Assembly: GCA_025453925.1 (NCBI GenBank)
Contig: JALOPK010000111.1
Coordinates: 1-9,135 of the forward strand
Reading direction: 5' to 3'
From: Candidatus Eiseniibacteriota bacterium
GTDB lineage: Bacteria; JAFGKV01
Length of the DNA stretch: 9,135 bases
Shown: positions 1-7,300 of the stretch, in pieces
How positions within the stretch are numbered: position 1 is the stretch's first letter
Layout: the number at the start of each line of letters is the position of its first letter
Notes under the pieces: generated by a model
Told to the model about the DNA's origin: nothing
Seen by the model: the letters and a program-made list of their open reading frames with translations, nothing else
Database searches by the model: none
Program-made: the position numbers and the translations under genes

Positions 1-188
1 TCAAGCACCAGCTCGCCTGGTACCGGGGACGCATTCCGCAGCTCAAGGGTGGCCCCTGGAGCGCATATGAGCGGCTCCACTTCGGCCAGCCACTGTGGCC
101 GGAACATGGTGGCCAGACTGAACGTCGTGACCGACACGACCAGGGCTGCGGTAGCTGCCGCGGCAAGGCCCCCCAGCGTCTCGCTCAC
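1..188 (-). CDS. Partial membrane protein of unknown function (runs off left edge)
   Basis: An open minus-strand frame starts at a GTG at 188-186 and stays open to the window edge, giving about 62 residues. It begins VSETLGGLAAAA, followed by a hydrophobic stretch (about residues 6-30) that would make one transmembrane helix or uncleaved signal anchor. A polar segment with one Cys follows, containing 'PLICAPGATLEL' and then 'PVPGELVL'. The Cys-Pro-Gly-rich stretch after a membrane helix looks like a real protein, but I cannot name the family. It lies 106 bases downstream of the 526-residue secreted protein on the same strand and could be the last gene of that cluster. The ribosome binding site is weak (GGGGTG about 6 bases upstream). 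The same frame extends back to a GTG at 302, overlapping the stop codon of the preceding gene. That version would add an Arg-rich 38-residue tail and could be translationally coupled. Start and function are uncertain. Confidence 0.5.
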   Translation of the reverse strand, partial: MSETLGGLAAAATAALVVSVTTFSLATMFRPQWLAEVEPLICAPGATLELRNASPVPGELVL

Positions 189-294
189 GCCAGCACCCCG
201 TCGTCGGCGGGCATCGCTCTGCCCCGCCGATGCACCGGGTCGCCGGAGGTTCGGCCACTCACGGCCACGAATCCTGCGAGAGCGCGAGGCCACC

Positions 295-1875
295 TTAGTC
301 ACCACGCGCCCCATCGGGACGGTCTGGCGGTGCCGAGAGAGAGAACTCACACTCACCAACGGCATTGGAGGGCGGCGACGCCGCGTCGCCATTCCTCACC
401 CCGGCCCGGTAGAAGAACGAGTCGCCGGGATCGGCTATTCCTTCAGAGAACTGGAAAGAGGTGTCGGGTGCGACCGCGATATGCCATGGCACGCCCACGG
501 CCTCGAACTGAGATGCGGTAGACCGGTAGAGGTCGTAGTAGGCAGCTCCCGGCACGGCGATCCAGAACAGTCGTGCGGCGGTTGGGGTCACGAGCTCGAT
601 GGAAAGCGTGGTCGAACCCAAGGGGGAACTCACCCGCCAGGCGTGGACGAGGCATTGCTCACCGTCGGCACGGTGCTCGAGTAGGTAGAGAATGCCGTGC
701 TGGCGGTCGAAGCACATCGCGCCCACCAGCGAGTACTTGTCACGGTATGCGTCGCGTTCGGCATCGAACATCACTACATCGATGTCCAGGGAGTCGTATG
801 GTTGCGGCGCCCATGTCGGCTGTTCCCCCCGCGCCACGGCCCCCAGCTCCTCAGGGTCGAGGAAGAGGATTTGCGTCTTCACGCTGTCCGACCAGTAGCC
901 CCGATCATCGTACGGCCAGGGAGGCACGGGCGGGTAAGGCGGCTCATCGGGCCACACGGTGCCGTCCATGAACCCGTACCACCACGATCCCATCCCTTTG
1001 GTTCCCACAAACGCCACCGCAGCCTTGTCACCCGCCGTGAGCCATGCGCCCCCGCTCCAGTCGTCATCGGGATTGAACGTCCGCATGGCCATGGAGTCAG
1101 CAGTGAGGATCTCGGGGATCCCAGGTTGCTGGATGCCGTAGAGGAGAAGGGGTGTCACCTGCGTGAGGGTTGCCCCCGGCAACGGCGGATTCCCCTCGTT
1201 CCATGGGCCGTAGGCAAAGAGGGCAGGCCCCAGCCCCGACCAGAACCCCTCACGAAATCTGCCGGTAGCGAGGAGCCGGCCGGGAGTATTGGCACCGGCC
1301 CACGCCTCCGGTATGTCGAACAGGTAGTCGGCCGTCGCATAGGGTGTGTAGCCGGCCATCCGCCAGGGGCCCGCGGGCAGCGGGCTCGACAGGCTGAGTT
1401 CGCACCACCCGTGGGTCGGCACGAACTCCTGAAAATGCTGGCTCCAGCAGAAGTGGATCTTGCCGGTCGCCTGCCCACCCTGGGCCGGGAGGTAGGCAAG
1501 ACCCGCCTGCGGCACCTCCAGGTTACCGAACATGCCGCCGGGTATGTCAGCGAACGGCTGCAGGGTTGCGGCGGTATTCAGATCGTCGAGGTTCTTCGTC
1601 GGTGAAATGACCGGCACGGGGATGCTGATCTCCGACACCAGTTGGAGCTGGTTATGCCCCAGAGCAAAGATCGATCCGGGAACGCCGTCGACAGGCCCTG
1701 AAGGGTCGCCATCCGGGTAGAAGGTGGCCGCGAATCCGCTCCAGTTCCACCCGTAGTCGCCCTCATCGGGCAGGCGGAACGCGCCCAGGTACTCGAGATC
1801 GCTTGAATGGAGGAGTTCGGCATGAAGTGAACAGACGACCACCGCCAGCCAGAGACCGGCAGCCAGCGCTCTCAT
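295..1875 (-). CDS. Secreted 526-residue protein with C-terminal Fn3-like domain
   Basis: The start at 1875 is chosen because GGAGG lies 6 bases upstream and the protein then opens with a clean Sec signal peptide (MRALAAGLWLAVVVCSLHA, likely cut after residue 19); a longer frame from 1956 adds 27 residues with no such support. Residues about 24-415 form one large aromatic-rich domain. It includes 'YLGAFRLPDEGDYGW', 'GSIFALGHNQL', 'SEISIPVPVIS', 'KIHFCWSQHFQEF', 'YLFDIPEAWA' and 'LLATGRFREGFWSG'. This resembles an uncharacterised family of exported proteins from environmental bacteria, recalled by pattern only, with no known activity. Residues about 424-512 are a fibronectin-III-like module ('PTAARLFWIAVPGAAYYDLYR', ending 'SNAVGECEFSL') also present in the upstream gene. 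No catalytic motif was recognised. It is the third gene of a minus-strand cluster, 181 bases after the previous stop. It probably acts outside the cytoplasmic membrane. Confidence 0.85.
   Translation of the reverse strand: MRALAAGLWLAVVVCSLHAELLHSSDLEYLGAFRLPDEGDYGWNWSGFAATFYPDGDPSGPVDGVPGSIFALGHNQLQLVSEISIPVPVISPTKNLDDLNTAATLQPFADIPGGMFGNLEVPQAGLAYLPAQGGQATGKIHFCWSQHFQEFVPTHGWCELSLSSPLPAGPWRMAGYTPYATADYLFDIPEAWAGANTPGRLLATGRFREGFWSGLGPALFAYGPWNEGNPPLPGATLTQVTPLLLYGIQQPGIPEILTADSMAMRTFNPDDDWSGGAWLTAGDKAAVAFVGTKGMGSWWYGFMDGTVWPDEPPYPPVPPWPYDDRGYWSDSVKTQILFLDPEELGAVARGEQPTWAPQPYDSLDIDVVMFDAERDAYRDKYSLVGAMCFDRQHGILYLLEHRADGEQCLVHAWRVSSPLGSTTLSIELVTPTAARLFWIAVPGAAYYDLYRSTASQFEAVGVPWHIAVAPDTSFQFSEGIADPGDSFFYRAGVRNGDAASPPSNAVGECEFSLSAPPDRPDGARGD
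340..606 (-). other. Fn3-like domain, copy 1
   Basis: Domain-coding segment for residues about 424-512 of the 526-residue secreted protein. It shares the pattern 'PTAARL-W-AV-GA--YDLYR', an aromatic 'FFYR-G-RN' strand and the closing 'SN-VGE--F' with the copy at 2123-2386. The stretch encoding YDLYR is identical over 15 bases in the two copies (524-538 and 2304-2318). It probably acts as a beta-sandwich spacer or binding module. Confidence 0.75.
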
Positions 1876-1881
1876 CAACAA

Positions 1882-1886
1882 CCTCC
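1882..1886 (-). promoter_or_regulatory. Ribosome binding site fixing the start at 1875
   Basis: On the minus strand this reads GGAGG, 6 bases before the ATG at 1875-1873. It decides against the longer in-frame ATG at 1956. Confidence 0.75.
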
Positions 1887-2004
1887 GGGGCTTGGGGGAT
1901 GAGGGCATCCACAGGATTGAACGTATCGCGACTGAAGTCGGTTGCCCCCGCACCACCGGATGCGGGGCTCCACCTGACGATCTCTGTTGAGTGGGCTCCA
2001 GGCG

Positions 2005-2046
2005 TCTCGCTGCGGGGCGGGGATGGAGGCCCCGCCCCGCGCGAGA
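2005..2046 (-). terminator. Very stable GC hairpin downstream of the 191-residue gene
   Basis: Bases 2012-2022 (GCGGGGCGGGG) pair perfectly with 2030-2040 around a 7-base loop. Bases 2005-2010 (TCTCGC) pair with 2041-2046 (GCGAGA), leaving only one bulged T at 2011. That gives 17 base pairs, mostly GC, starting 10 bases after the stop of the gene ending at 2057. On the minus strand no T-run follows, so it is not a textbook intrinsic terminator. It could instead be a processing or mRNA-stability element that lowers expression of the downstream 526-residue gene, or one copy of a dispersed palindromic repeat. Confidence 0.55.
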
Positions 2047-2056
2047 AACGAGGCTC

Positions 2057-2632
2057 CTACCGTTCCTCTCCGGCCGCCGTACCTGAGTCGCCTGCGCGCC
2101 CCATCAGCGGGATATCCGCGCCGAAGTCGAACTCGCCGACGGTGTTGGAGGCGGGAGCGGTCTGGCTGGCGTTCCGCGCGATGCCGCGGAAGAAGTAGTT
2201 TGTCGCCTCATTGCCCACGCCTGCCGAGAAGTCGTACTGCACGGTCGGAGAGGCGATTGTCTGCCACGCAGCACCCGACGGATTGAAGAACGGCGTGGTG
2301 CTGCGGTAGAGGTCGTAGAACGTCGCGCCGGTCACGGCGGCCCACGAGAGCCTGGCGGCTGTGGGATTCAGCTGGACGATACTCAGGACCATGGGGTTCA
2401 GCGCCCCGCCGCCCCCGCCGGCTGCATGCCAGAATCCGTGGTGGGTCTGGTAGGTACCGCCTGTCGAGATCCCGACGGGCGAACTCTGGCCGGTGGTGCC
2501 GGTGACGACGTACGCCCCGCCGGTCATGCGCGCGCCGCCTCCGGCAAACACCGAGGGGTAGACGGTGTACTGGGCCTTGGCCTGGCCGGGAAGGGCCACT
2601 GCGAGGCCGAGGAGGATCAGCAGGATTCTCAT
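2057..2632 (-). CDS. Small secreted protein with 'GGG..GGxY' module and Fn3-like domain
   Basis: A 191-residue protein. The ATG at 2632 is preceded by GGGAGG at 7 bases spacing and opens a Sec signal peptide (residues 1-20, ending GQAKA before QYTVYPS). Residues about 30-70 carry a recognisable module of exported environmental proteins: 'GGGARMTGGAYVVTGTTGQ', then 'GISTGGTY', then 'HHGFW'. In relatives this occurs as GGG-GG-Y-L-GTIGQ ... GG-Y-L-GGFW, with no enzymatic role known to me. A five-glycine linker (72-76) leads to an Fn3-like domain (about 83-170) ending 'SNTVGEFDF', paralogous to that of the next gene downstream. A polar 21-residue tail follows. It begins 20 bases after the stop of the fibre-like gene, so the two are almost certainly co-transcribed. 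It is likely extracellular or cell-surface; function unknown. Confidence 0.85.
   Translation of the reverse strand: MRILLILLGLAVALPGQAKAQYTVYPSVFAGGGARMTGGAYVVTGTTGQSSPVGISTGGTYQTHHGFWHAAGGGGGALNPMVLSIVQLNPTAARLSWAAVTGATFYDLYRSTTPFFNPSGAAWQTIASPTVQYDFSAGVGNEATNYFFRGIARNASQTAPASNTVGEFDFGADIPLMGRAGDSGTAAGEER
2123..2386 (-). other. Fn3-like domain, copy 2
   Basis: Domain-coding segment for residues about 83-170 of the 191-residue secreted protein ('LNPTAARLSWAAVTGATFYD', 'NYFFRGIARN', closing 'SNTVGEFDF'). It is paralogous to the copy at 340-606 in the neighbouring gene. Confidence 0.75.
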
Positions 2633-2639
2633 AGCACTA

Positions 2640-2645
2640 CCTCCC
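2640..2645 (-). promoter_or_regulatory. Ribosome binding site fixing the start at 2632
   Basis: GGGAGG on the minus strand lies 7 bases before the ATG at 2632, in the short gap after the upstream stop codon. It rules out the upstream in-frame start at 2653, which would overlap that stop. Confidence 0.7.
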
Positions 2646-2652
2646 TGTGTCA

Positions 2653-4038
2653 CTAGTACCGCCAGATCCGCACGCGGAACTGCTCCCCCGGGTACATCTC
2701 GCTCCCCTTGTGGACCTGGATGCTCGTCGTGGTCAGGCTATGCCAGAAGAAGCCCCAACCGTCTGAACCGTCATCATCTCCGCCGGCGAAACGATTGGTG
2801 ACGCCCAGCCCGTTGATATTGTGTTGGATGTCAACGACGTAGTCGGCCACTGACCCGCCCAGGCTGTGGGTCAGGGTGACGTTGCCGTCTACGGTTCCGC
2901 TCTGCCAGCCGCTGTCATACGCCGGCTCGGGGAAGAACCCCTCGCTCACCGTGAGCGACCCGTTGATGTTCACGTCGCCGACGAAGTACCCGGCCCAGCC
3001 AGTTGAGGTGTTCTCAGCGTAGAGCGCACGTCCGCTCGGAGAGTGGGAGAGAGCGTAAACGCCGTTTGTGACATTGGCGTTAGCGGTCGCCTCGCCGTAG
3101 ACACCGGTCGCCGGAGCCGACCCTCTCACGCCGGTCCCCTGCGAGGAATTGCTCAGCCCGTAGACGCCATAGGTCAGACCCTCGGTGGCATAGGATCTGC
3201 CGTACACGCCCCGCGAGTTGTCGGTCGTGGAGTAGCTGCGGCCTAGCACACCGTAGGTCTCACCGCTGCTTGCAGTCGCCACGCCGCGGACGCCGGTTCC
3301 GGATGACGAAGCAGTCTCGAAGTAGCCACCGTAGCATAGCCCAGTTGTGGCCCACGCCATGCCGTGCACGGCAGAACCGGCACTCGACATCACTTCGCCG
3401 TAGACCCCCTTGGTGTCTCCGCTGGCAGCCGAAACGTATCCATGCACACCGACGCCGTTCGGGGAGTGGGCACGGCCGTAGACCCCCTCCGTGGCACCTG
3501 TGGTAGCCGCGGCATTGCCAAGCACTCCGCATCCGCCTGTGGAATGGGTCTCGCCCCAGATGCCATCCGCATCTGCGCCTGAGGTCCTGGTGTTGTCTGC
3601 GGTGAAGAGCGGGCCGGTGAGACTGGATTCCACCTCGGTGCCGGGGACGAGCCCGCTCGCCATGTAGGCGTAGCCGACGCTGGCCATGCGCTGGCGCGGG
3701 CTCTGGTCCACGCCGGCGAACCGGACCGCGAGCCAGTAGTCCTCATCGAATGCGAGCAGGATCGCAGGTTGCGGTGAGGACCCCAGGAGCACGGAGAATA
3801 CGCCACCACTCGTCGCGACGGACACGTCGCCGCTCTCCCAGACTTGCGACCCCGTCGTTGCATCGTCGTAGAGCCTGAACTGCATGGTGTAGCTGCCATC
3901 GGCTACCGGAGTTCCCGCAGCATCGGTGACCCTGCCCTGGTAGCTGATGACTTTGGGAATGTCGGCTTGTGCGCCTCCGGCGATGGCCAAGAGGCAAAGG
4001 GTGACGAGGACCGTTGAAGAGACGCTGCGGTGGATCAT
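2653..4038 (-). CDS. Secreted fibre-like protein with GVYG repeats
   Basis: A 461-residue protein. The start at 4038 has AAAGGAGG 5 bases upstream and gives a Sec signal peptide (residues 1-25, ending GGAQA). Residues about 26-130 form a beta-rich N-terminal domain ('IPKVISYQGRVTDAAGTPV', 'YTMQFRLYDD', 'GGVFSVLLGS', 'PRQRMASVGYAYMA') common in exported proteins of environmental bacteria. Residues about 157-345 are repeats centred on G-V-[YHRL]-G, spaced alternately 12 and 14 residues, resembling beta-solenoid fibre shafts. Residues about 374-461 form a C-terminal cap ('YDSGWQSG', 'THSLGGSVADYVVDIQ', 'GGDDDGSDGW', 'FRVRIWRY'), perhaps a lectin-like or trimerising tip; this is inference. It is the first gene of the minus-strand cluster and follows a divergent control region. 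A cell-surface or released fibre used in adhesion is the likeliest role. It is not obviously phage: no phage genes are near and it carries a Sec signal. Confidence 0.85.
   Translation of the reverse strand: MIHRSVSSTVLVTLCLLAIAGGAQADIPKVISYQGRVTDAAGTPVADGSYTMQFRLYDDATTGSQVWESGDVSVATSGGVFSVLLGSSPQPAILLAFDEDYWLAVRFAGVDQSPRQRMASVGYAYMASGLVPGTEVESSLTGPLFTADNTRTSGADADGIWGETHSTGGCGVLGNAAATTGATEGVYGRAHSPNGVGVHGYVSAASGDTKGVYGEVMSSAGSAVHGMAWATTGLCYGGYFETASSSGTGVRGVATASSGETYGVLGRSYSTTDNSRGVYGRSYATEGLTYGVYGLSNSSQGTGVRGSAPATGVYGEATANANVTNGVYALSHSPSGRALYAENTSTGWAGYFVGDVNINGSLTVSEGFFPEPAYDSGWQSGTVDGNVTLTHSLGGSVADYVVDIQHNINGLGVTNRFAGGDDDGSDGWGFFWHSLTTTSIQVHKGSEMYPGEQFRVRIWRY
3004..3570 (-). repeat. Coding repeat region: G-V-x-G units of alternating 12 and 14 residues
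   Basis: Within the fibre-like protein the tetrapeptide G-V-[YHRLA]-[GA] recurs near residues 159, 171, 185, 197, 211, 223, 249, 263, 277, 291, 303, 312 and 326, with related 'GGYF' at 237 and 'ALYAEN' at 338. The steps are mostly 12 or 14 residues, often strictly alternating, giving a 26-residue double unit. One step (303 to 312) is only 9 residues, suggesting a small deletion. The units have diverged at DNA level, so the array is old. Confidence 0.75.
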
Positions 4039-4043
4039 GGGAG

Positions 4044-4051
4044 CCTCCTTT
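4044..4051 (-). promoter_or_regulatory. Ribosome binding site fixing the start at 4038
   Basis: AAAGGAGG on the minus strand lies 5 bases before the ATG at 4038. It favours this start, which opens the signal peptide, over the upstream in-frame ATG at 4128. Confidence 0.85.
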
Positions 4052-4117
4052 CTCCACGCATCATGCTCTCCTTGTGCGGGTCTCCATGACGCGCACTGCT
4101 TCTCTCTGCACCAAATG

Positions 4118-4148
4118 ATGCATGGCACCAGTCAGACTTTTATCAGAC
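4118..4148 (-). promoter_or_regulatory. Shared operator-like element, copy 1
   Basis: Plus-strand reading: ATGCAT (4118-4123), five variable bases, then CAGTCAGACTTTT, one variable base (A) and TCAGAC. It matches 7827-7857 at every position except the variable ones and the last base, with identical spacing. TCAGAC at 4132-4137 and 4143-4148 form a direct repeat with 11-base period, as in OmpR/PhoB-type operators. It lies about 80 bases upstream of the fibre-protein start. On the minus strand ATGCAT falls 8 bases after the second GTCTGA half-site, where a -10 region could be. The regulator is unknown. Confidence 0.55.
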
Positions 4149-4340
4149 CGGCTGAAGTGCACTGTACTGCTTGGAGTTCCGACTTCATGTACGTGGCCCC
4201 GAGAGGCCATCCGGAAGCGCTCAGATGCCCCGGCAACGGGTTGCTTCACTGCCGGCGCGGCGCCGCCGAGGATCTTGCGCGATCGCTGCTGCCACGGCTC
4301 ATTCCCGGAAAGCAGTCCCGTCGCGAATTCTGATATGCCC

Positions 4341-4345
4341 GAGGA
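4341..4345 (+). promoter_or_regulatory. Weak ribosome binding site favouring the start at 4350
   Basis: GAGGA lies 4 bases before the ATG at 4350. The nearby in-frame ATG at 4335 has no purine-rich site close upstream. The site is weaker than those of the other genes in the window. Confidence 0.45.
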
Positions 4346-4349
4346 CGCA

Positions 4350-7300
4350 ATGACGAGTGCACCAGACCGTTGGCCCGCCACACGGCGGTCCCTGCGCGAT
4401 CTCCTCATCGGCGAGCAGCAGCCCCTGGCCCATGTGGTTGCTCTCGGTGAGGGACTCATCGGTCAACTTGAGCGGCTACGGGATCGCGGTGAACTTCCCC
4501 ACCGCCTCGCCCCCGAGGACATCCTCATCGAGGATGAGACCACGCATGCTGTTCTCCTTGTGCCTTCCGCATCGGGAGCCCCGCCGAGTGGATACGCGAG
4601 CCCCGAGGTCGCCCGTGGCGATGCTCCCGATGAACGTTCCGCGGTGTGGCAGGTGGGCGTGCTGCTCTTCGAACTGCTGACCGGAAGCGCGTTGGAGCCC
4701 CATGATGGCGCGGGAGGGGAATCTCATGCCGCGCTCCCCTCACTTACCGCGACCCGGGCCGACATCCCGGACCAGCTCGCGTGCGCCATCTACCGCATGC
4801 TCGATACGGATCCTGACTTGCGCCTCCAATCCCTCGACGAAGCTCGGGAAGCGCTCTCGCCGCATGCCGTTCGTCGCGGCCCCCTGCCTGGCGACTCCCC
4901 TCCGTCGACCTCCTTCACATGGGCGGTTCCCTTCGTCGGGCGCACGGCCGAGATGTCCCGGGTCCGCCAGATTCTCACCGACTCCCCCGCGAGACTTCTG
5001 ACGGTGCTGGGGCCCGGGGGAATCGGGAAGAGCCGTCTCGCCTTCCATGCGGCTCAGACGCTGGCGGAAACATTTGTCGATGGGGTCTGCATCGTGCCCC
5101 TGGGTGCCGTACAATCCCCGGCGTTCATCCCGCTGGCCATCGGCAATGCGTTGGATTTCGCGTTCTACGGCCGGCGCGATCCCGTGGAGCAGTTGACCGG
5201 CTTCTTGGAGGGGAAGAACCTGTTGCTCGTGCTGGACGACTTCGATCGCCTCATCGAGGGTGCCGACCTGATCGCCACGCTTCTGCACCACGCCAACGGA
5301 CCGCGGATCATGATCACGTCGCGCAGCAGGCTGAATCTCTCCGAGGAGACGGTGCTCACGATTGAAGGGCTCTCCGTGCCGCCTGATGCCGACTCACCGG
5401 ATGCGGCAGGCTATGCCGCAGTCATGCTCTTCAGGGAGCACGTCCGGCGGATCGGGGCGGCATCCTTGGTGTCGGAACTCGATCTTCCTTTCGTGGCGCG
5501 CATCTGCCAACTGCTGGACGGCGTGCCCCTGGGCATCGAGCAGGCGGCAAGCTGGGCCAGAACCCTGTCATGCGGCGCCATCGCCGATGAGATCGCCCAC
5601 GATATTGACTTCGTTGCCACTACCGTGCGCGACGTGCCGGAGCAGCATCGAAGCATGCGCGCGGTGTTCGAGCGCTCATGGCGCCTGCTGGAACCCGCCT
5701 ATCGTGAGCCCCTCGCCCGCACCGCGGTGTGTCCCGGCGGTTTCAGACGCGACACAGCGGAAGCCGTCGCCGGGCTGAGCCTGACCTCGCTGGGACAGCT
5801 CATCGACCGGTCCCTCATCCAGCGGGCGGGGCCATACCGGTACCGCCTCCATGAGTTGCTCCGGCACTTCCTCCTCGAGAAGCTGGCGGAACAGCAGGGG
5901 GAGCCCGGACGGACGCGTGCCCGTCACGCCGAGTGGCTCGCGGCGTTCCTGGACACGGAGGACCGGGGAATCCGTGGAGGCGACCCCGAGTCTCTGGCAA
6001 GGGTTGACGCGGAGTCCGCCAACATCAATGCGACCATGGAATGGGCACTGCGCAGCGGTGAGATCCATGTCGTGGAGAGGATTCTGGATCCCCTGTGCAC
6101 CTTCCTGTCGGTGCGCGGGTGGCACAGGCTGGGCGATCGGCTCTGCGGCGACGCGATACCGCTGCTGAGGGGTATGCCCCCCGATCCTGCGCACCGGCGA
6201 CTTCTGGCTCGATGTCTCTCATGGCAGGCGTCTTTCCAGTTCCGGTTGGGAACGCGGGCGGGCACGCGGGCGCTTCTGGAAGAGAGCCGAGGGATACAGA
6301 CCGAGACAGGCGCCATCCGCGACCTCGCCTTCACGCTTCGACACCTCGCGTTGGTTGCCCATTCCCAGGGCAACAGTGATGAGGCAACGGCGTTTGCCGA
6401 GGAGGCGTTGGCGCTCTGCCAGTCCAGCGGTGACCAGCGCATGAAGGCATTTGTGCTTGGCGACATGGGGATCAGGGCGCAGGCCGCCGGTGACTACCGC
6501 GCGGCGCGACAGCTCTATGGCGAGAGCCTTGCATTGCACCGCAGCGACGGCACGGTCACGGGTGTCATCAGTTCTCTCACCGGCTTGGGAACGATATGCC
6601 GCTCATACGGAGAGGAGAGCCCGGCGCGCGACTACTTCGAAGAGAGTCGATCCCTCAGCCGCCAAAGCGGCAATCGTCGCAGTGAGGTGTTCGCGACCAT
6701 GAACCTCTCGAATCTCGCCCAGGATCGCGGCGAGAACGAGCAGGCGCTGGCGCTGGTCACGGAGGCTCTCGGTATCGCCCGCGAAATCAGCCAACCCGAT
6801 ACCGTGGCGATGTGCCTCTGCGTCATGGGGAACGTGTATTGTGAACTTGCGCGGCTCTCCGAGGCGCAGCGCGTGCTGGAGGAGAGCCTCGCGATTCGGG
6901 TCAAACTGGGAGCCACCCAGGAGGCCGCGGTATCGCGCACATGCCTGGCTGATGTGCTGTATCTTGCCGGTGAGTTCCACCGCGCAGGCGGGCTGTACGC
7001 GGAGAGCCTGCGCGTGTTCGAGCGCGACAACAATCGTTGGGGCCTGGTCAGCTCGCTTCGCGGGCTGTGCGATGCCCACATGGCGCGGGGTGACCTTACG
7101 GCGGCGACTGCCGCCGGAGAGAGGATGCTTGCAATCCTGCGGGGAACGAGCGACCGCCCGCACTGCGCGCAGGCCTTGGAGTCGTGGGTTGGTGTGCTTC
7201 TGGCCAGGGGCGACCATCGGCGGGCCGCAGAGCTGTGGGGCTGTGTCAGTGGCTACCTCACAACGGCGCGGGCCGGCAGCGGGTGGTGGCAGGGCGTCAG

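Larger units (their letters stand above)
4039..4349. promoter_or_regulatory. Divergent control region between the fibre-protein operon and the STAND gene
   Basis: This 311-base stretch has no convincing gene and must contain the promoters of both flanking divergent genes. It holds the shared operator-like element at 4118-4148. I could not identify a clear -35/-10 pair on the plus strand. The in-frame plus-strand extension from 4122 is Cys-rich, carries no recognisable motif and is rejected as coding. Confidence 0.6.

Noticed and set aside
49-684. 211-residue plus-strand open frame at the left edge
   Set aside because: Arg/Gly/Pro-rich shadow lying antisense to the end of the 526-residue gene and to the partial membrane protein; no motif or ribosome binding site.
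697-1605. 302-residue plus-strand open frame
   Set aside because: Antisense shadow of the 526-residue secreted protein. The opposite strand has a signal peptide, an Fn3-like domain and a ribosome binding site; this frame has no recognisable protein features.
3004-3570. Possible CRISPR array or tandem DNA repeat
   Set aside because: The periodicity is at protein level (GVYG units) in an intact reading frame; the DNA units are diverged and no identical repeats with unique spacers occur.
2653-4038. Prophage tail-fibre gene
   Set aside because: The protein has a Sec signal peptide and sits with other secreted proteins; no other phage genes occur in the window.
4122-4349. N-terminal extension of the STAND protein from ATG 4122
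   Set aside because: The 76 extra residues are Cys/Arg-rich with no kinase N-lobe motifs, overlap the shared operator-like element and have no ribosome binding site.
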